Origin: Linderina pennispora
Lineage: Eukaryota > Kickxellomycota > Kickxellomycetes > Kickxellales > Kickxellaceae
NCBI RefSeq assembly: GCF_002104995.1
Contig: NW_024468249.1
Coordinates: 2,108,001-2,172,000 of the forward strand
Direction of reading: 5' to 3'
DNA length: 64,000 nt
A program made the position numbers and the translations under genes. Below the pieces are notes generated by a model. The model saw only the letters and a list, made by a program, of their open reading frames with translations. It was not told the origin of the DNA and searched no databases. Below, in pieces: positions 26,927 through 35,870 of the stretch; position 1 is the first letter of the stretch; each line of letters opens with the position of its first letter.

Positions 26927-28600
26927 ATGGCCCTCGCCCAAACTCCATCTCTGCCGCAGGCACACGTAGGAACACCCGCCGCATGCGATGCCGTGCGGTA
27001 CCCGGCGGCCCAGGACACACAGCCCACAGGCACCGCCGCGGCTATCAGCCTGCCATCCGACGTTATCGATGCCATCGCAGATGCCTTGATAGCAATCGAT
27101 GTGGGTGCAGCACATGCCACGGCTACATCACCATCGCCATTGTCGCCGCATGCGTCGGTGCAGCGCCTCTGCTCAGCCGCCAATCAGACACACCGCGCGC
27201 TGGCGCTCACTGCCGACGCACAGCGGATTCTGCGGATGCTGGCACAGGTCAGCCGCCACTGGCGCCAGGTGCTGCTGCACCGGGCCTGGCGCTCGGTCGA
27301 GCTCACTGGGTCCGCCAGCCCCGACGCCCAGACCATCCACGCTTTTGCCGGCGGGTGTGCGCGTCGGCTGGCAGTGCCATGGGGCGCGATGGCGGCGCCG
27401 GTCTCATGGCTGACTCAGGCTGCTGATTCCGGCAAGCAGCTCGAGTTCGTCGGCGTCAGCCTCGACTCGGCGCGCCAGCCAGACCGCCCCCACATTGACC
27501 GGCTCGACGCGATCTTTGGCACCCAGGTGTGGCCACGCGTCGAGCACCTCGACATGTCGTTCATGCCGCTGATCTCGTACCACGGCCTGGCTGCCCACAT
27601 CCAGCGCACGATGCCGGAGCTAGCCACCATGCGGATCGGCGGGTATGTGCCGGCCACGGCGCTGGCCGATATCCTCGGATCCAGCCTGCACCTCAGGTCG
27701 CTGGAGATCTCGGCCAGCGTGTGGGCAAACAGTGGTGGGTCGGTCAGCACGCTGCGTCGCAGCTCGGCGTCGTCGTGGAGGTCGTCGACGTCGACTGTGG
27801 TGCCGCCTGCATTTGGCGATGCTGACGACGCAGAGGCAGCTGTGACCAGCACACCCAGCGATGCCGATGGCGACCGTCTCGAGCCGTGCTCGTCGCTGGA
27901 CACGCTGGCAGTAACAGGCGAGGCACTGCGCGCACCCCCGGTTCTGTCGTTTGCTGTCAACCACGCTGCAACCCTGACCACGCTGCATCTGCTCGAGAGC
28001 GACTACAAGATCATGAGCATGCTGCGGGTTGGCCGCGTTGACGAACGACACCAGGTATCGGTCGAGTACGGGTCGTCCATCATGGTCCTGCGGCGCAACA
28101 CCAACACCGCCAGCACCACCAACACCGCCAGCACCACCAGCAGCGGCAATTCAATGACAGTTCGCAGCAGCATGTGCTGGACAGCCCTGCGGTCGCTCCA
28201 CATCCACCAGTACACAATGGCGCCGCGTGAGAACACACGGCTGTGCATATCGGCACGCAACATGCCGGCACTCGAGGAACTGGCGATTGGTAGAATGGAG
28301 CCGTGCGACAGCCACCACCCAGCACCCACCGCAATGGATGCATCGCAGGTGCCGCAACTGCGTGGACGGTTCGCCAAGCTGGTCCGCATTAAGGCGCCGG
28401 TGTTTGACATTGGGTCGCTGCGCGCGAATGCTCCGGCGCTCAGGTATCTCAGCATCACTGGCACAGGCACAGGCACAGGCGGTGGATCCTCTGATACTGG
28501 TGCGCTGATGCTGCCGACTGGCAACGACATCCGGTCGCTGGTCTCTGCTGGAATACCGCTGCAGCGTGCTGTCATCTGTGGCCAGATTGTCCCATTAAGT
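25219..28600 (+). repeat. Left arm of a 3.4-kb inverted duplication
   Basis: This segment is repeated in reverse complement at 35877-39308. Similarity starts sharply at GTGGCAGGCTG (25219; the mate ends CCTGCCAC at 39308) and ends at the last codons of the F-box gene. Coding and non-coding parts are both near-identical (protein identity about 97 percent by eye), with differences concentrated in microsatellites, so the duplication is recent. Arms are separated by about 7.3 kb. Confidence 0.93.
26341..26348 (+). promoter_or_regulatory. TATA-like motif of the left F-box gene
   Basis: TATAAATA, conserved in the right arm (reverse complement at 38101-38108). It is 580 bp before the ATG, so the leader would be long, or the motif is not the core promoter. 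Confidence 0.35.
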
Positions 28601-28603
28601 TAG
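26927..28603 (+). CDS. F-box-type, LRR-like protein, left copy
   Basis: A 558-residue protein. Residues about 35-125 contain an F-box-like core (ISLPSDVIDAIADALI ... VSRHWRQVLLHRAWRSVEL) interrupted by a low-complexity insert, and the rest is a series of leucine-rich strand-helix units (VEHLDMSFMPL; LRSLEISASVW; LRSLHIHQYTM; LEELAIGRM; LRYLSITG). Such proteins recruit substrates to SCF ubiquitin ligases. The ATG at 26927 is the first in frame. A polythreonine/serine stretch (about 390-410) and a GTGTGTGGG stretch near the C-terminus correspond to microsatellites. The right-arm copy differs there. No intron or frameshift. Confidence 0.8.
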   Translation: MALAQTPSLPQAHVGTPAACDAVRYPAAQDTQPTGTAAAISLPSDVIDAIADALIAIDVGAAHATATSPSPLSPHASVQRLCSAANQTHRALALTADAQRILRMLAQVSRHWRQVLLHRAWRSVELTGSASPDAQTIHAFAGGCARRLAVPWGAMAAPVSWLTQAADSGKQLEFVGVSLDSARQPDRPHIDRLDAIFGTQVWPRVEHLDMSFMPLISYHGLAAHIQRTMPELATMRIGGYVPATALADILGSSLHLRSLEISASVWANSGGSVSTLRRSSASSWRSSTSTVVPPAFGDADDAEAAVTSTPSDADGDRLEPCSSLDTLAVTGEALRAPPVLSFAVNHAATLTTLHLLESDYKIMSMLRVGRVDERHQVSVEYGSSIMVLRRNTNTASTTNTASTTSSGNSMTVRSSMCWTALRSLHIHQYTMAPRENTRLCISARNMPALEELAIGRMEPCDSHHPAPTAMDASQVPQLRGRFAKLVRIKAPVFDIGSLRANAPALRYLSITGTGTGTGGGSSDTGALMLPTGNDIRSLVSAGIPLQRAVICGQIVPLS

Positions 28604-28905
28604 TAGCTATGCATCTTGGCCATGCATACACCCTCAATATCAATAATCTAGTAATATGAACGATCCAAAGCGATGACACATGTCGCCATTAAATACCACC
28701 TGACAAAACCTGTGGTATGTGGGGTTGGCCCCATGAGATGCATGTGTGATAGTAATTTATTTTTAATAACACATTGAAAGGCATGTACAGGATGGTTGCC
28801 TAATGATGAATGCAATAACAAGAGAAACAGCTCGTGGCCACGCATTGAATGTACAGTAGAGCAGCCAACTACTGAGCATATGTGTGAAGTCCCCGAAATG
28901 TCTGG

Positions 28906-29955
28906 TCAGATGGATATCACACTGACGCGAACACGCCCATCGGAGTCGCATATTGGGCGGCTGTTCTTGTGTGTCGAATGTAATAGTTCCTTGTACTCAA
29001 CGAAGAGTTTCATTCCGACTCCCTGCGATGGACGTACTCCACCCTTCGGCAAGACAACCTGGGCATGATACTCGGTGGGGTAGGCAACATTCGAGATAGC
29101 AAGCACAAACGGTCCATTTATCACATCCCTGCCGCGGCCGACATTGTGAAGCCATAGTCCAGTCCACGTTTCGCCGTTTGAGAGACTGAATTTCTTAAGC
29201 AAACGAAGCTTGCACTTGACTCCGTGCAGCTGGAACGTCTCACTCATTGCATCCGGAATAAGACAGTCTAGGCTATTGATGTACCAGTGATATGTCTCGT
29301 ACGGACGATTCCTTCCACTATTCGGCAGCCAGTGATCTCCAAAAGTACGTGTGTCCAGTACGCTGGTCTCTGGGGCGAGGTGCTCGAAGGCAAATACGTC
29401 AGCCTTGTACTTGTTGTAAATATCATCCAGGCGGCCTCGAATATTGTATCCCTCGCCGTCGTTGCTTCCGTATACATGTCGAATTCTGGTATCAAATTTG
29501 GCGTTTCCTGGAAACACCGCATTATCCAGGGTAGCAAAGAATGCCAAGCCTGCGATCTCAAGCATACGTGGGTCGTTGCTCAGCCGCGTAATGTGCTTTG
29601 TTAGAATCATCTTTTCTCTGTGTGTGCCTCGAGTTCCACGCTGGGTTGCTAGATATTCATGCACCAGATGAAGCATGCCAAACTCATCTACTTCAGAATG
29701 GTCGTTTCTGTGGTTTCCCTTGCCACTGCTTTCATGGCGTGAGATTTGGTGTGGGTAATGGGAGCCTATCTGATAGTATGCGTTACCTGAATTGCCCTGT
29801 CGACCAACGGGCTCAGTTGGCTGTTGTGTTTGGGGCTGCTCGTCATTCCGCACACCAACACCAAAACCAAATATCCCAGCTGCCCTGGAAGAATAATCAG
29901 CAATTTGGCTGCTTTCCATGACCCTGTGTATGTGTTCTGGGTATGTTTGGTCCAT
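28906..29955 (-). CDS. Hypothetical 349-residue protein, unknown family
   Basis: I do not recognise this protein. It starts MDQTYPEHIHRVMESS, has a Gln/Pro-rich, low-complexity stretch (about residues 40-80), then a well-structured portion from about residue 95 on (GMLHLVHEYLATQRG; MLEIAGLAFFATLDNAVFPGNAKFDTRIRHVYG; LDTRTFGDHWLPNSG; GETWTGLWLHNVGRGRDVINGPFVLAISN). No signal peptide or membrane helix is seen. The ATG at 29955 lies about 100 bp downstream of TATATAAA (30055-30062, minus strand), which supports that start. First gene in the spacer between the inverted arms; its stop is about 300 bp from the left F-box stop, so the two genes converge. Confidence 0.6.
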   Translation of the reverse strand: MDQTYPEHIHRVMESSQIADYSSRAAGIFGFGVGVRNDEQPQTQQPTEPVGRQGNSGNAYYQIGSHYPHQISRHESSGKGNHRNDHSEVDEFGMLHLVHEYLATQRGTRGTHREKMILTKHITRLSNDPRMLEIAGLAFFATLDNAVFPGNAKFDTRIRHVYGSNDGEGYNIRGRLDDIYNKYKADVFAFEHLAPETSVLDTRTFGDHWLPNSGRNRPYETYHWYINSLDCLIPDAMSETFQLHGVKCKLRLLKKFSLSNGETWTGLWLHNVGRGRDVINGPFVLAISNVAYPTEYHAQVVLPKGGVRPSQGVGMKLFVEYKELLHSTHKNSRPICDSDGRVRVSVISI

Positions 29956-30591
29956 TAGAATTGCGTGAAAAATGTGTGCTGATAAAGAGTAGTAAAATAT
30001 TGTGTAGAGAGGATAGGGGGTATGATTTTTTTTTGGAAGGGCGGCTGTTGCGCATTTATATAATACATTAGGCTGCGCGAAGGTTGCAATGCACCTATTA
30101 TTAACCTGCACTTCATGCCCAGACATAATTTTCTCCTTTACCAAGGCTTTTCTGATCAAACCTGTCACAGGGTTCTCCACATGCGCGGTAGATGACTACC
30201 CATCTGCGGCCACAACCTCCCCATCCCAGACACATCAGCCTTCTGCTGCGGATTGGACAGGGAGCGTATCTCATAATGCGGCGCACGCTTCGGTATTTTT
30301 AACAGCCTGTCTGGGTACAGCAATGCGGTATTTGTGAAGGCACTTTAAAAGACGCAGTTGAATACACGCACGCTGGTATTATCGCCTTCCAGGCTGTACT
30401 TTTTTCTTTTTTGACGAATGAAGACGTAGGTATTGAAGATTAGCAGGCTGGTTGTCATAAAATGCCGCATGATCATGCGCTTTTCATATTACCAGAACGA
30501 AAAGGAGCAATCCATATTATTGGCATTACCTAAAAGGCAAACAACAGAAAATAATGCTACAGTGTATTAGCTGAGCGGATACATGGGCTGC
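29956..30591. other. Intergenic
   Basis: Upstream region of the 349-residue gene (TATATAAA at 30055-30062) and downstream region of the small secreted protein gene. No further gene is seen. Confidence 0.5.
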
Positions 30592-30783
30592 TCACAGTAG
30601 CCATTCATGCGGGATCAACATCTCTATGGCATCTACGTGCCATTCGCTTGCAGTCTTAGGAACAGCCTCAAGGGTAACAGGCACAGTAGCTGGGAGATGC
30701 ATTCGATAGCCTGGCCTCTCAATCACAGGGGCGGCAGTAGCGATGGAGAAAAGTGTATAATGTGCGAGTGTCAGTAGATTCAT
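30592..30783 (-). CDS. Small secreted protein (63 residues)
   Basis: The product starts MNLLTLAHYTLFSIATAAPV, a signal peptide with a likely cleavage after TAA or AAP, followed by about 43 residues (IERPGYRMHLPATVPVTLEA, then a Trp-containing tail ending PHEWLL). There are no cysteines. A minus-strand TATAAAA (30844-30850) lies about 65 bp upstream of the ATG, which supports a real small gene. No known family; small secreted proteins in fungi are often surface components or effectors, but nothing here shows which. Confidence 0.5.
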   Translation of the reverse strand: MNLLTLAHYTLFSIATAAPVIERPGYRMHLPATVPVTLEAVPKTASEWHVDAIEMLIPHEWLL

Positions 30784-31139
30784 GGTTTTGGTGTTAGCTA
30801 TAAATGTGAGATATCGGGTAGCAGGGTGGTCCAGCTAACGACCTTTTATAGTCCCTTTATACATACAGAAGCTTAGACTATATTAGCTAGGCTGAGCCCC
30901 ACGAACGAGTGAATGTTGGCTGCTGAGCATACAGCTAATTAGCCAGTGCACAGCAACGGGTGCCCATGTATGCGATCATTGGGGGATAAGTGAATGTGGC
31001 CACAATGCTCATTGTAGAGACTGAGGAGGGTAATATAAGAAGTGGCTCCTGTCAATTAATTTGAGGGCACTATTGAACATCGGGGTGTATACGTTTTTCA
31101 ATGCCAAGAAACAGAATATCTAAACAGTGCTGGTAACGC
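30784..31139. other. Intergenic
   Basis: Promoter side of the small secreted protein gene (TATAAAA at 30844-30850, minus strand) and 3' side of BCD1. No gene is seen. Confidence 0.5.
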
Positions 31140-32247
31140 CTATTTCTCCTTGGTCTTGTTTTCGTCGTCACTATCCTCCGAATCTGATGGTGACGACGAC
31201 TCGGATGAGCTCGACGCGCTGCTCTCAGAGTCACTAGCCTGGACCGCAACGGGGATGTCGAGAATCGTAATCTCGTGGTTTCCAAGTCGAGTTGGCGGTG
31301 CTGAATAGACAAAGAACGTCGGGAACTCAACAACTGTCTGGTATACAAGCTGGGTATGAAGCGGCTGGCAGGGGTCAATGCGATAAAATGTCGGCTTGTT
31401 TGCTGGTGTGTCTTGTGCCTTGATCAGCCAGGTAAGCTCGGTGACTGCGCTAGTGGCAAACTTGGCCTTGATGGCATCCAGTGTTGGCCGAGGGATGTTC
31501 GATTTGAATATATGCTCACTGCCGTCGTCGGAGGGCAGACTGATCTTGATAAAGTCCTGCTTAGCACGCTTGCGTGGGGGAGGACGTGTATCGGCAGCGC
31601 TCGAGGTTACAGTGTCAACCGGCTTCTTACTATCGCTAGAGTTGAACAGCAGCAGGCGCTCCCACAGATCCCCAAGCTGGCATACATCGTGGAAGCCGGT
31701 CTCGATCCATTTGTCTGCCACGCCCTCCAGCTCAGGCACCGAAACCTCAATGGTCCACACTAGCCGCGAGTGTGACTTTGACCACAGCGTCTTGTTCTGC
31801 GCATGTCTCTGGATTCCGGGGCTCATATACCGAATACTCACATTGCGGTTCACCCGGGCACGCGTCACGGTATTCTTTTGCGTCAGGAGTGAGGGTAGTA
31901 GCGCCAGGCCTGCTTGCTGCATTGGCTTTCTGCCCTTGCTTGCATTGCCTGTAGGCACACCTTGCTCCTTGACGAGGCGGGTCAGGTTATCGTGGTCGCG
32001 CGAAAGCTCCTGCAAAAAGCCATAGTCGCTCATCAGGGTGTTGGCGTCGTATTCGGCTCGCTTAACAAACTTTGTGCGGTCGCGCTGGCCGCTGCATCCA
32101 GTCTCCTGCTTGTGCTCCTTTGAGCAGGCGGCCGAGCATGTGCGTGCCATGCACCCGGGGCATTTGTACTTTGCATCGCTGGTCCGGCACTGCTGACACT
32201 TTTTCCACAACCCGCTTCCGCTTCTCACCTGCTTCGTGGTCTGACAT
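31140..32247 (-). CDS. BCD1: Box C/D snoRNA assembly protein Bcd1 (HIT zinc finger; one frameshift)
   Basis: A nuclear factor needed for box C/D snoRNP assembly. After the start (MSDHEAGEKRKRV) comes a HIT-type zinc finger, CQQCRTSDAKYKCPGCMARTCSAACSKEHK, then the family's GCSGQRDRTKFV and the LMSDYGFLQELSR segment; the C-terminus is a Ser/Asp/Glu-rich tail (SSSESSSPSDSEDSDDENKTKEK). The ATG at 32247 and the zinc finger are in different frames: an extra base, most simply in the A run (T run at 32200-32204 on the plus strand), separates them. With that one base, the protein is about 368 residues. A 36-bp intron would also join the frames but is implausibly short. The snoRNA link with the RPL5 intron is coincidental in position. 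Confidence 0.85.
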
Positions 32248-33035
32248 CTGGATGGTATCGCAATTGGGATGGGGCAGGTAGGTGTTGGTAATACGCGACC
32301 TAACCCCTCCAAGAATTTCAGCTCCGGAATTTGGAACCGCGAGGGGAGAGTGCCTGGATATGGGGTCCACTCGCTAAAATGCCGGCCGATCCGGCTTGAT
32401 CATCCCACCACCCACTGCATCCTTCACAATATGTAGCAATTCGAAGCATTTTGGGTATTAATAGAATCCCAAGCAAACTTGTATTAGTGCACGGTCAGGT
32501 GCAGGCGCATTGGCCTGGGTTGGTGGAGAACTGGAGTGGCACTCGATGGAAAAGACAAGCAGGCAATCGTTGCAGCAGCGAGCATGGGGACATGTGAGCG
32601 CCGCTGCAAAGGCCGGTATCTGCTTTCACATGCCTACAGGTGTTTGAACACTTGCCTTATTCACGCGAACGCGGCGGTCGGAGCTTTATCTCTCGGGTGC
32701 ACCAGACGCACCAGCGGAGGACAGCAATTCGCCGGCGCATTTGAAGAGATTTTCACCTGCAAAGTGGCTCCTGCCACCACCCACCCACACAGGGCTCGAG
32801 GGGTCTATTCGCAGCTTGCGATCATGTGCCAGCGAATTGTTTGCTAGATGCATTGAGAGGGGGCGCAGAGGTATATAACTGAGTGCAGTAGCCGTGCACT
32901 CGAAGAGACTTGCTCCCCCACGCTTTTCTCTCTACTCCCTCGGTCTGTTTCATAAACATTATTCTGCGTCTCTCCGACTATCGTCGTATCCCAGCCCATC
33001 ACACGCACTTACACGCCATTCCTAAGACACCATCA
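32248..33035. promoter_or_regulatory. Divergent promoter region of BCD1 and the carnitine acetyltransferase gene
   Basis: No gene is seen in 788 bp. A TATATAA motif at 32872-32878 lies about 160 bp before the acetyltransferase ATG. No clear TATA was found for BCD1. Confidence 0.5.
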
Positions 33036-35034
33036 ATGAGCGCAGAACCAAGACCGCACATGCTCTCGATGCAGAGCAAGCTCCCGCGTCTGCCAATCCC
33101 GCCGCTTAAGCAGACAATCGACCAGCACCTTGCGGCCATCGCCCCAATAGTCGGAAGTGACCAGGCGGCGCTTGTGGACTCGCACAAGCGGGCAACCGAG
33201 TTTCTGAAGGTGGCGGACCGGCTGCAACAGCGCCTGATAGCCTACGAGAATGACGCAGCCAAACAGCTGGCTCGAGCGGTGGTGGTTCGATTATGCGTAT
33301 CTGAGCTGGCGCGAGGGCCTGTGCATCAACTCAAACTACTGGATTGCATTCGTCGAGGACCCACATGCCTACGGTCTGGCAACGCCTGCCAGCGTCCTGG
33401 TACCAAGCAACCCCGAGCACCGCCAAGGCAAGGTCTGGGACAGCCGCGAGTACGGCGAGTTCCAGATCCGGCGCGCGGTAAAGTTCATCCAGAAAACCCT
33501 GGACTTCAAGGACTTGGTTGCCGACGGCAGAATCCCAGTGGACATGACTCGGGCTGGTCCGCTGTGCTATGGACCAGTACACCCGGATCTTCGGCACGAC
33601 GCGGATTCCGCGCATGGGCTGCGACGAGATCCGGCAGGACAAAGTCACCACAAATGCACGTACAATCACTGTGATTGTGGAAGATCAATTGTACAGCGTC
33701 GAGGTGTACGACAGCGCCGGTCACCGCAAGCTTGATGGTGATCTCGAGGCCGAATTGTTTGCTATCACGGCTGACGTCACCGAGCGCCGCAGTACCGGCG
33801 ACCTGGACCCGGCTGTGCCTGTGCTGACTGCGGGACACCGCGACCGCTGGTCGGATGCGTATGCGCAGCTTGAGAAGCAGCCACAAAACAACGCAACGCT
33901 GCTGGCTACGCAGGAGTCGCTGTTTGCCGTGTCACTCGACACCACGTTCTGCGACCCGCGTGGTTCAATCAATGCCCACCAGCGCTGCTGCAAGTGCCAC
34001 GGTATCCAGCCTGGCCACAACCGCTGGTACGACAAGTGTGCCAACTACATCATTGACCGCAATGGTGCTGTTGGATACAACGGCGAACACTCGCCCTGCG
34101 ATGCACTGATCCCGGCGCTGATGCTGGACTTTGTCGCGAAACACGTCGCTCCCGAGTACATCTCACCGACAACAAAGAGCGTGGGCACTCCCAACTACCA
34201 GCCGCACATCCGGCGCCTGCGGTTTACAGACGTGCCCAACAGTGTGACTCGCCTAATTGAGGATGCCAACAAGGAGCTCGTCGAGTCGGCCCGCAACAGC
34301 CAGAGCCGCCAAATCCGATTCATGAACTACGGCTCCGACTGGATCAAGCGTGCTGCCAAGGTCAGCCCCGATGCGTTTACCCAGCTGGCCCTGCAGCTGA
34401 CATACTACCGCCTCCACAACAGCTTTGCTGCTGTCTACGAGACGGCCAGCACTCGCCAGTACCTGCATGGTCGCACCGAAGCCACCCGCTCGCTGACCTC
34501 AGAGTCTGCTGACTTTATGCGGGTCATGACCGATCGTGCCTCAAGCTCACTTGACAAGTATGAAGGCATTGGTCCGTGCTGCCAAGAAACACCAAGCCGT
34601 TTCGCGTGCTTCGTCTTCTGGAAACGGCATCGACCGGCACATAATGGGTTTGCGGCTGGCATACAGGCTTCTGGATCCGCTTCCTCAGGAGAAGCCCCTG
34701 ACAGAGAACGAGAAGGATACCATTGAACGGTTCTTTAATGATCCAGCTCTGGCCAAGTCCACAAAGTACCAGCTATCGACCTCTGGCCTGATTCCTGCTT
34801 ACTACTTCACCCATACAGGCTTTGGCGCTGTTGTTGCTGAGCGAGGCTACGGCATTAACTACATGATCGAGCCGCGCTGCATCAAGTTTGGCACAGAGAG
34901 CAAAACAAGAGAGGCCGGCAATGGGTCCGACGTGCGTCCAATTTGAACTCACCTTGCGCCAGGCGATGCTTGAACTCAAGATCATATGCGAACAGGCCAA
35001 CGAGATTCTGCCTGGCGATGGGAGCCGTCTGTAA
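33036..35034 (+). CDS. CAT2: Carnitine O-acetyltransferase, probably peroxisomal (four frameshifts)
   Basis: The enzyme moves acetyl groups between CoA and carnitine for transport between peroxisome, cytosol and mitochondrion. Family blocks in order: LPRLPIPPLKQTIDQHL near the N-terminus, NSWLERWWFDYAYLSWREG, MDQYTRIFGTTRIP, GYNGEHSPCDALIP with the catalytic His (about 34088), QLALQLTYYRLHN and GNGIDRHIMGLRL. The blocks lie in successive frames, with an extra base each near 33257-33263, 33566-33568, 34531-34538 and 34936-34941. After the last shift the frame ends ...GDGSRL at 35034; Ser-Arg-Leu fits the PTS1 peroxisomal signal. The full product would be about 665 residues, the usual size. Either a pseudogene or, more likely given the window-wide pattern, base-calling errors. 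Confidence 0.85.
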
Positions 35035-35443
35035 CATGCTTAGGGTATTCTGCTAGCACATAGCACATGGTATTTAGCAACAAATTCTTATAATGCTTGT
35101 ACGCCTACTGCATGATGGCAGAGGAGTAGATGCGCACAGGTGGACATGCCCTGAGGATGGCCAGTACTCAAAAAATGAGTGATATTATATTACACCATAC
35201 CACTTTGAAGTCTCCACATGCACTCAATTCTATATCGTCTACCATTTGAGTGGTTTATAAAGAGTCAAAGGACAGCGTCTAGTAGGAGATGTGTAGCCAG
35301 CTTACAAGAGACTGCCCACCCAAAATAATAGGGGCATCATCACAACGTTTACAGATGCAGGTGCCATTTTGCGATTATCACAAAGTCGAGCATAACCTCT
35401 TTGTTGAATACTTTACATCTACACAACGCCAGTTTGCATCTAA
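35035..35443. other. Intergenic
   Basis: AT-richer 409 bp between two plus-strand genes; presumably terminator of the acetyltransferase and promoter of ATG12. No gene is seen. Confidence 0.5.
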
Positions 35444-35788
35444 ATGGCCAGCACATCAGTCACTAGTCCGACCGGATCTGTGCGGTCGACCAGCACACAG
35501 CCCGACTACAACTCTCCAAACTTGAAAATAGTTGTCCGGTTCCGCAACATTGGGAACGCACCGATTCTGAAGCAGCCTGTGTTTAAGATTGCGACGTCTC
35601 AGAGGATAATTACGCTAACAAAGTTCTTGCGCGCGAAGCTCGATTGCAAAGACAGCGACACTCTGTTTCTCTATGTGGGCACAGCGTTTGCGCCTGCACC
35701 TGATGAGACTCTGGGTAACCTCGCTCGGTCATTTTGTGTGGATAACTCGCTTGTATTCTACTACTCTATGGCACCTGCCTGGGGTTAA
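35444..35788 (+). CDS. ATG12: Autophagy ubiquitin-like protein Atg12
   Basis: This 114-residue ubiquitin-fold protein is joined through its C-terminal glycine to Atg5 and drives Atg8 lipidation on the growing autophagosome. After about 25 disordered Ser/Thr residues the fold shows KIVVRFRNIGNAPILKQPVFKI, FLRAKLDCKDSDTLFLYVG, AFAPAPDETLGNLARSF and the invariant end YYSMAPAWG, with the terminal Gly at residue 114. The length is shorter than yeast Atg12 (186) because of the short N-terminal extension, as in animals. It is the last spacer gene and stops 82 bp from the stop of the right F-box copy, with which it converges. Confidence 0.95.
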   Translation: MASTSVTSPTGSVRSTSTQPDYNSPNLKIVVRFRNIGNAPILKQPVFKIATSQRIITLTKFLRAKLDCKDSDTLFLYVGTAFAPAPDETLGNLARSFCVDNSLVFYYSMAPAWG

Positions 35789-35870
35789 TTTTGCAAACCG
35801 CTGTGCTGTACTTCTCTCGATATCTCAAATACCATTAAATAGCTTTTCTTACTATCAGGCTGAAATTAGT

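Noticed and set aside
32190..32230. A 36-bp intron in BCD1 instead of a frameshift
   Set aside because: GT and AG can be found at suitable places, but 36 bp is far shorter than the two introns seen in RPL5 and there is no branch site; one extra A in a homopolymer is simpler.
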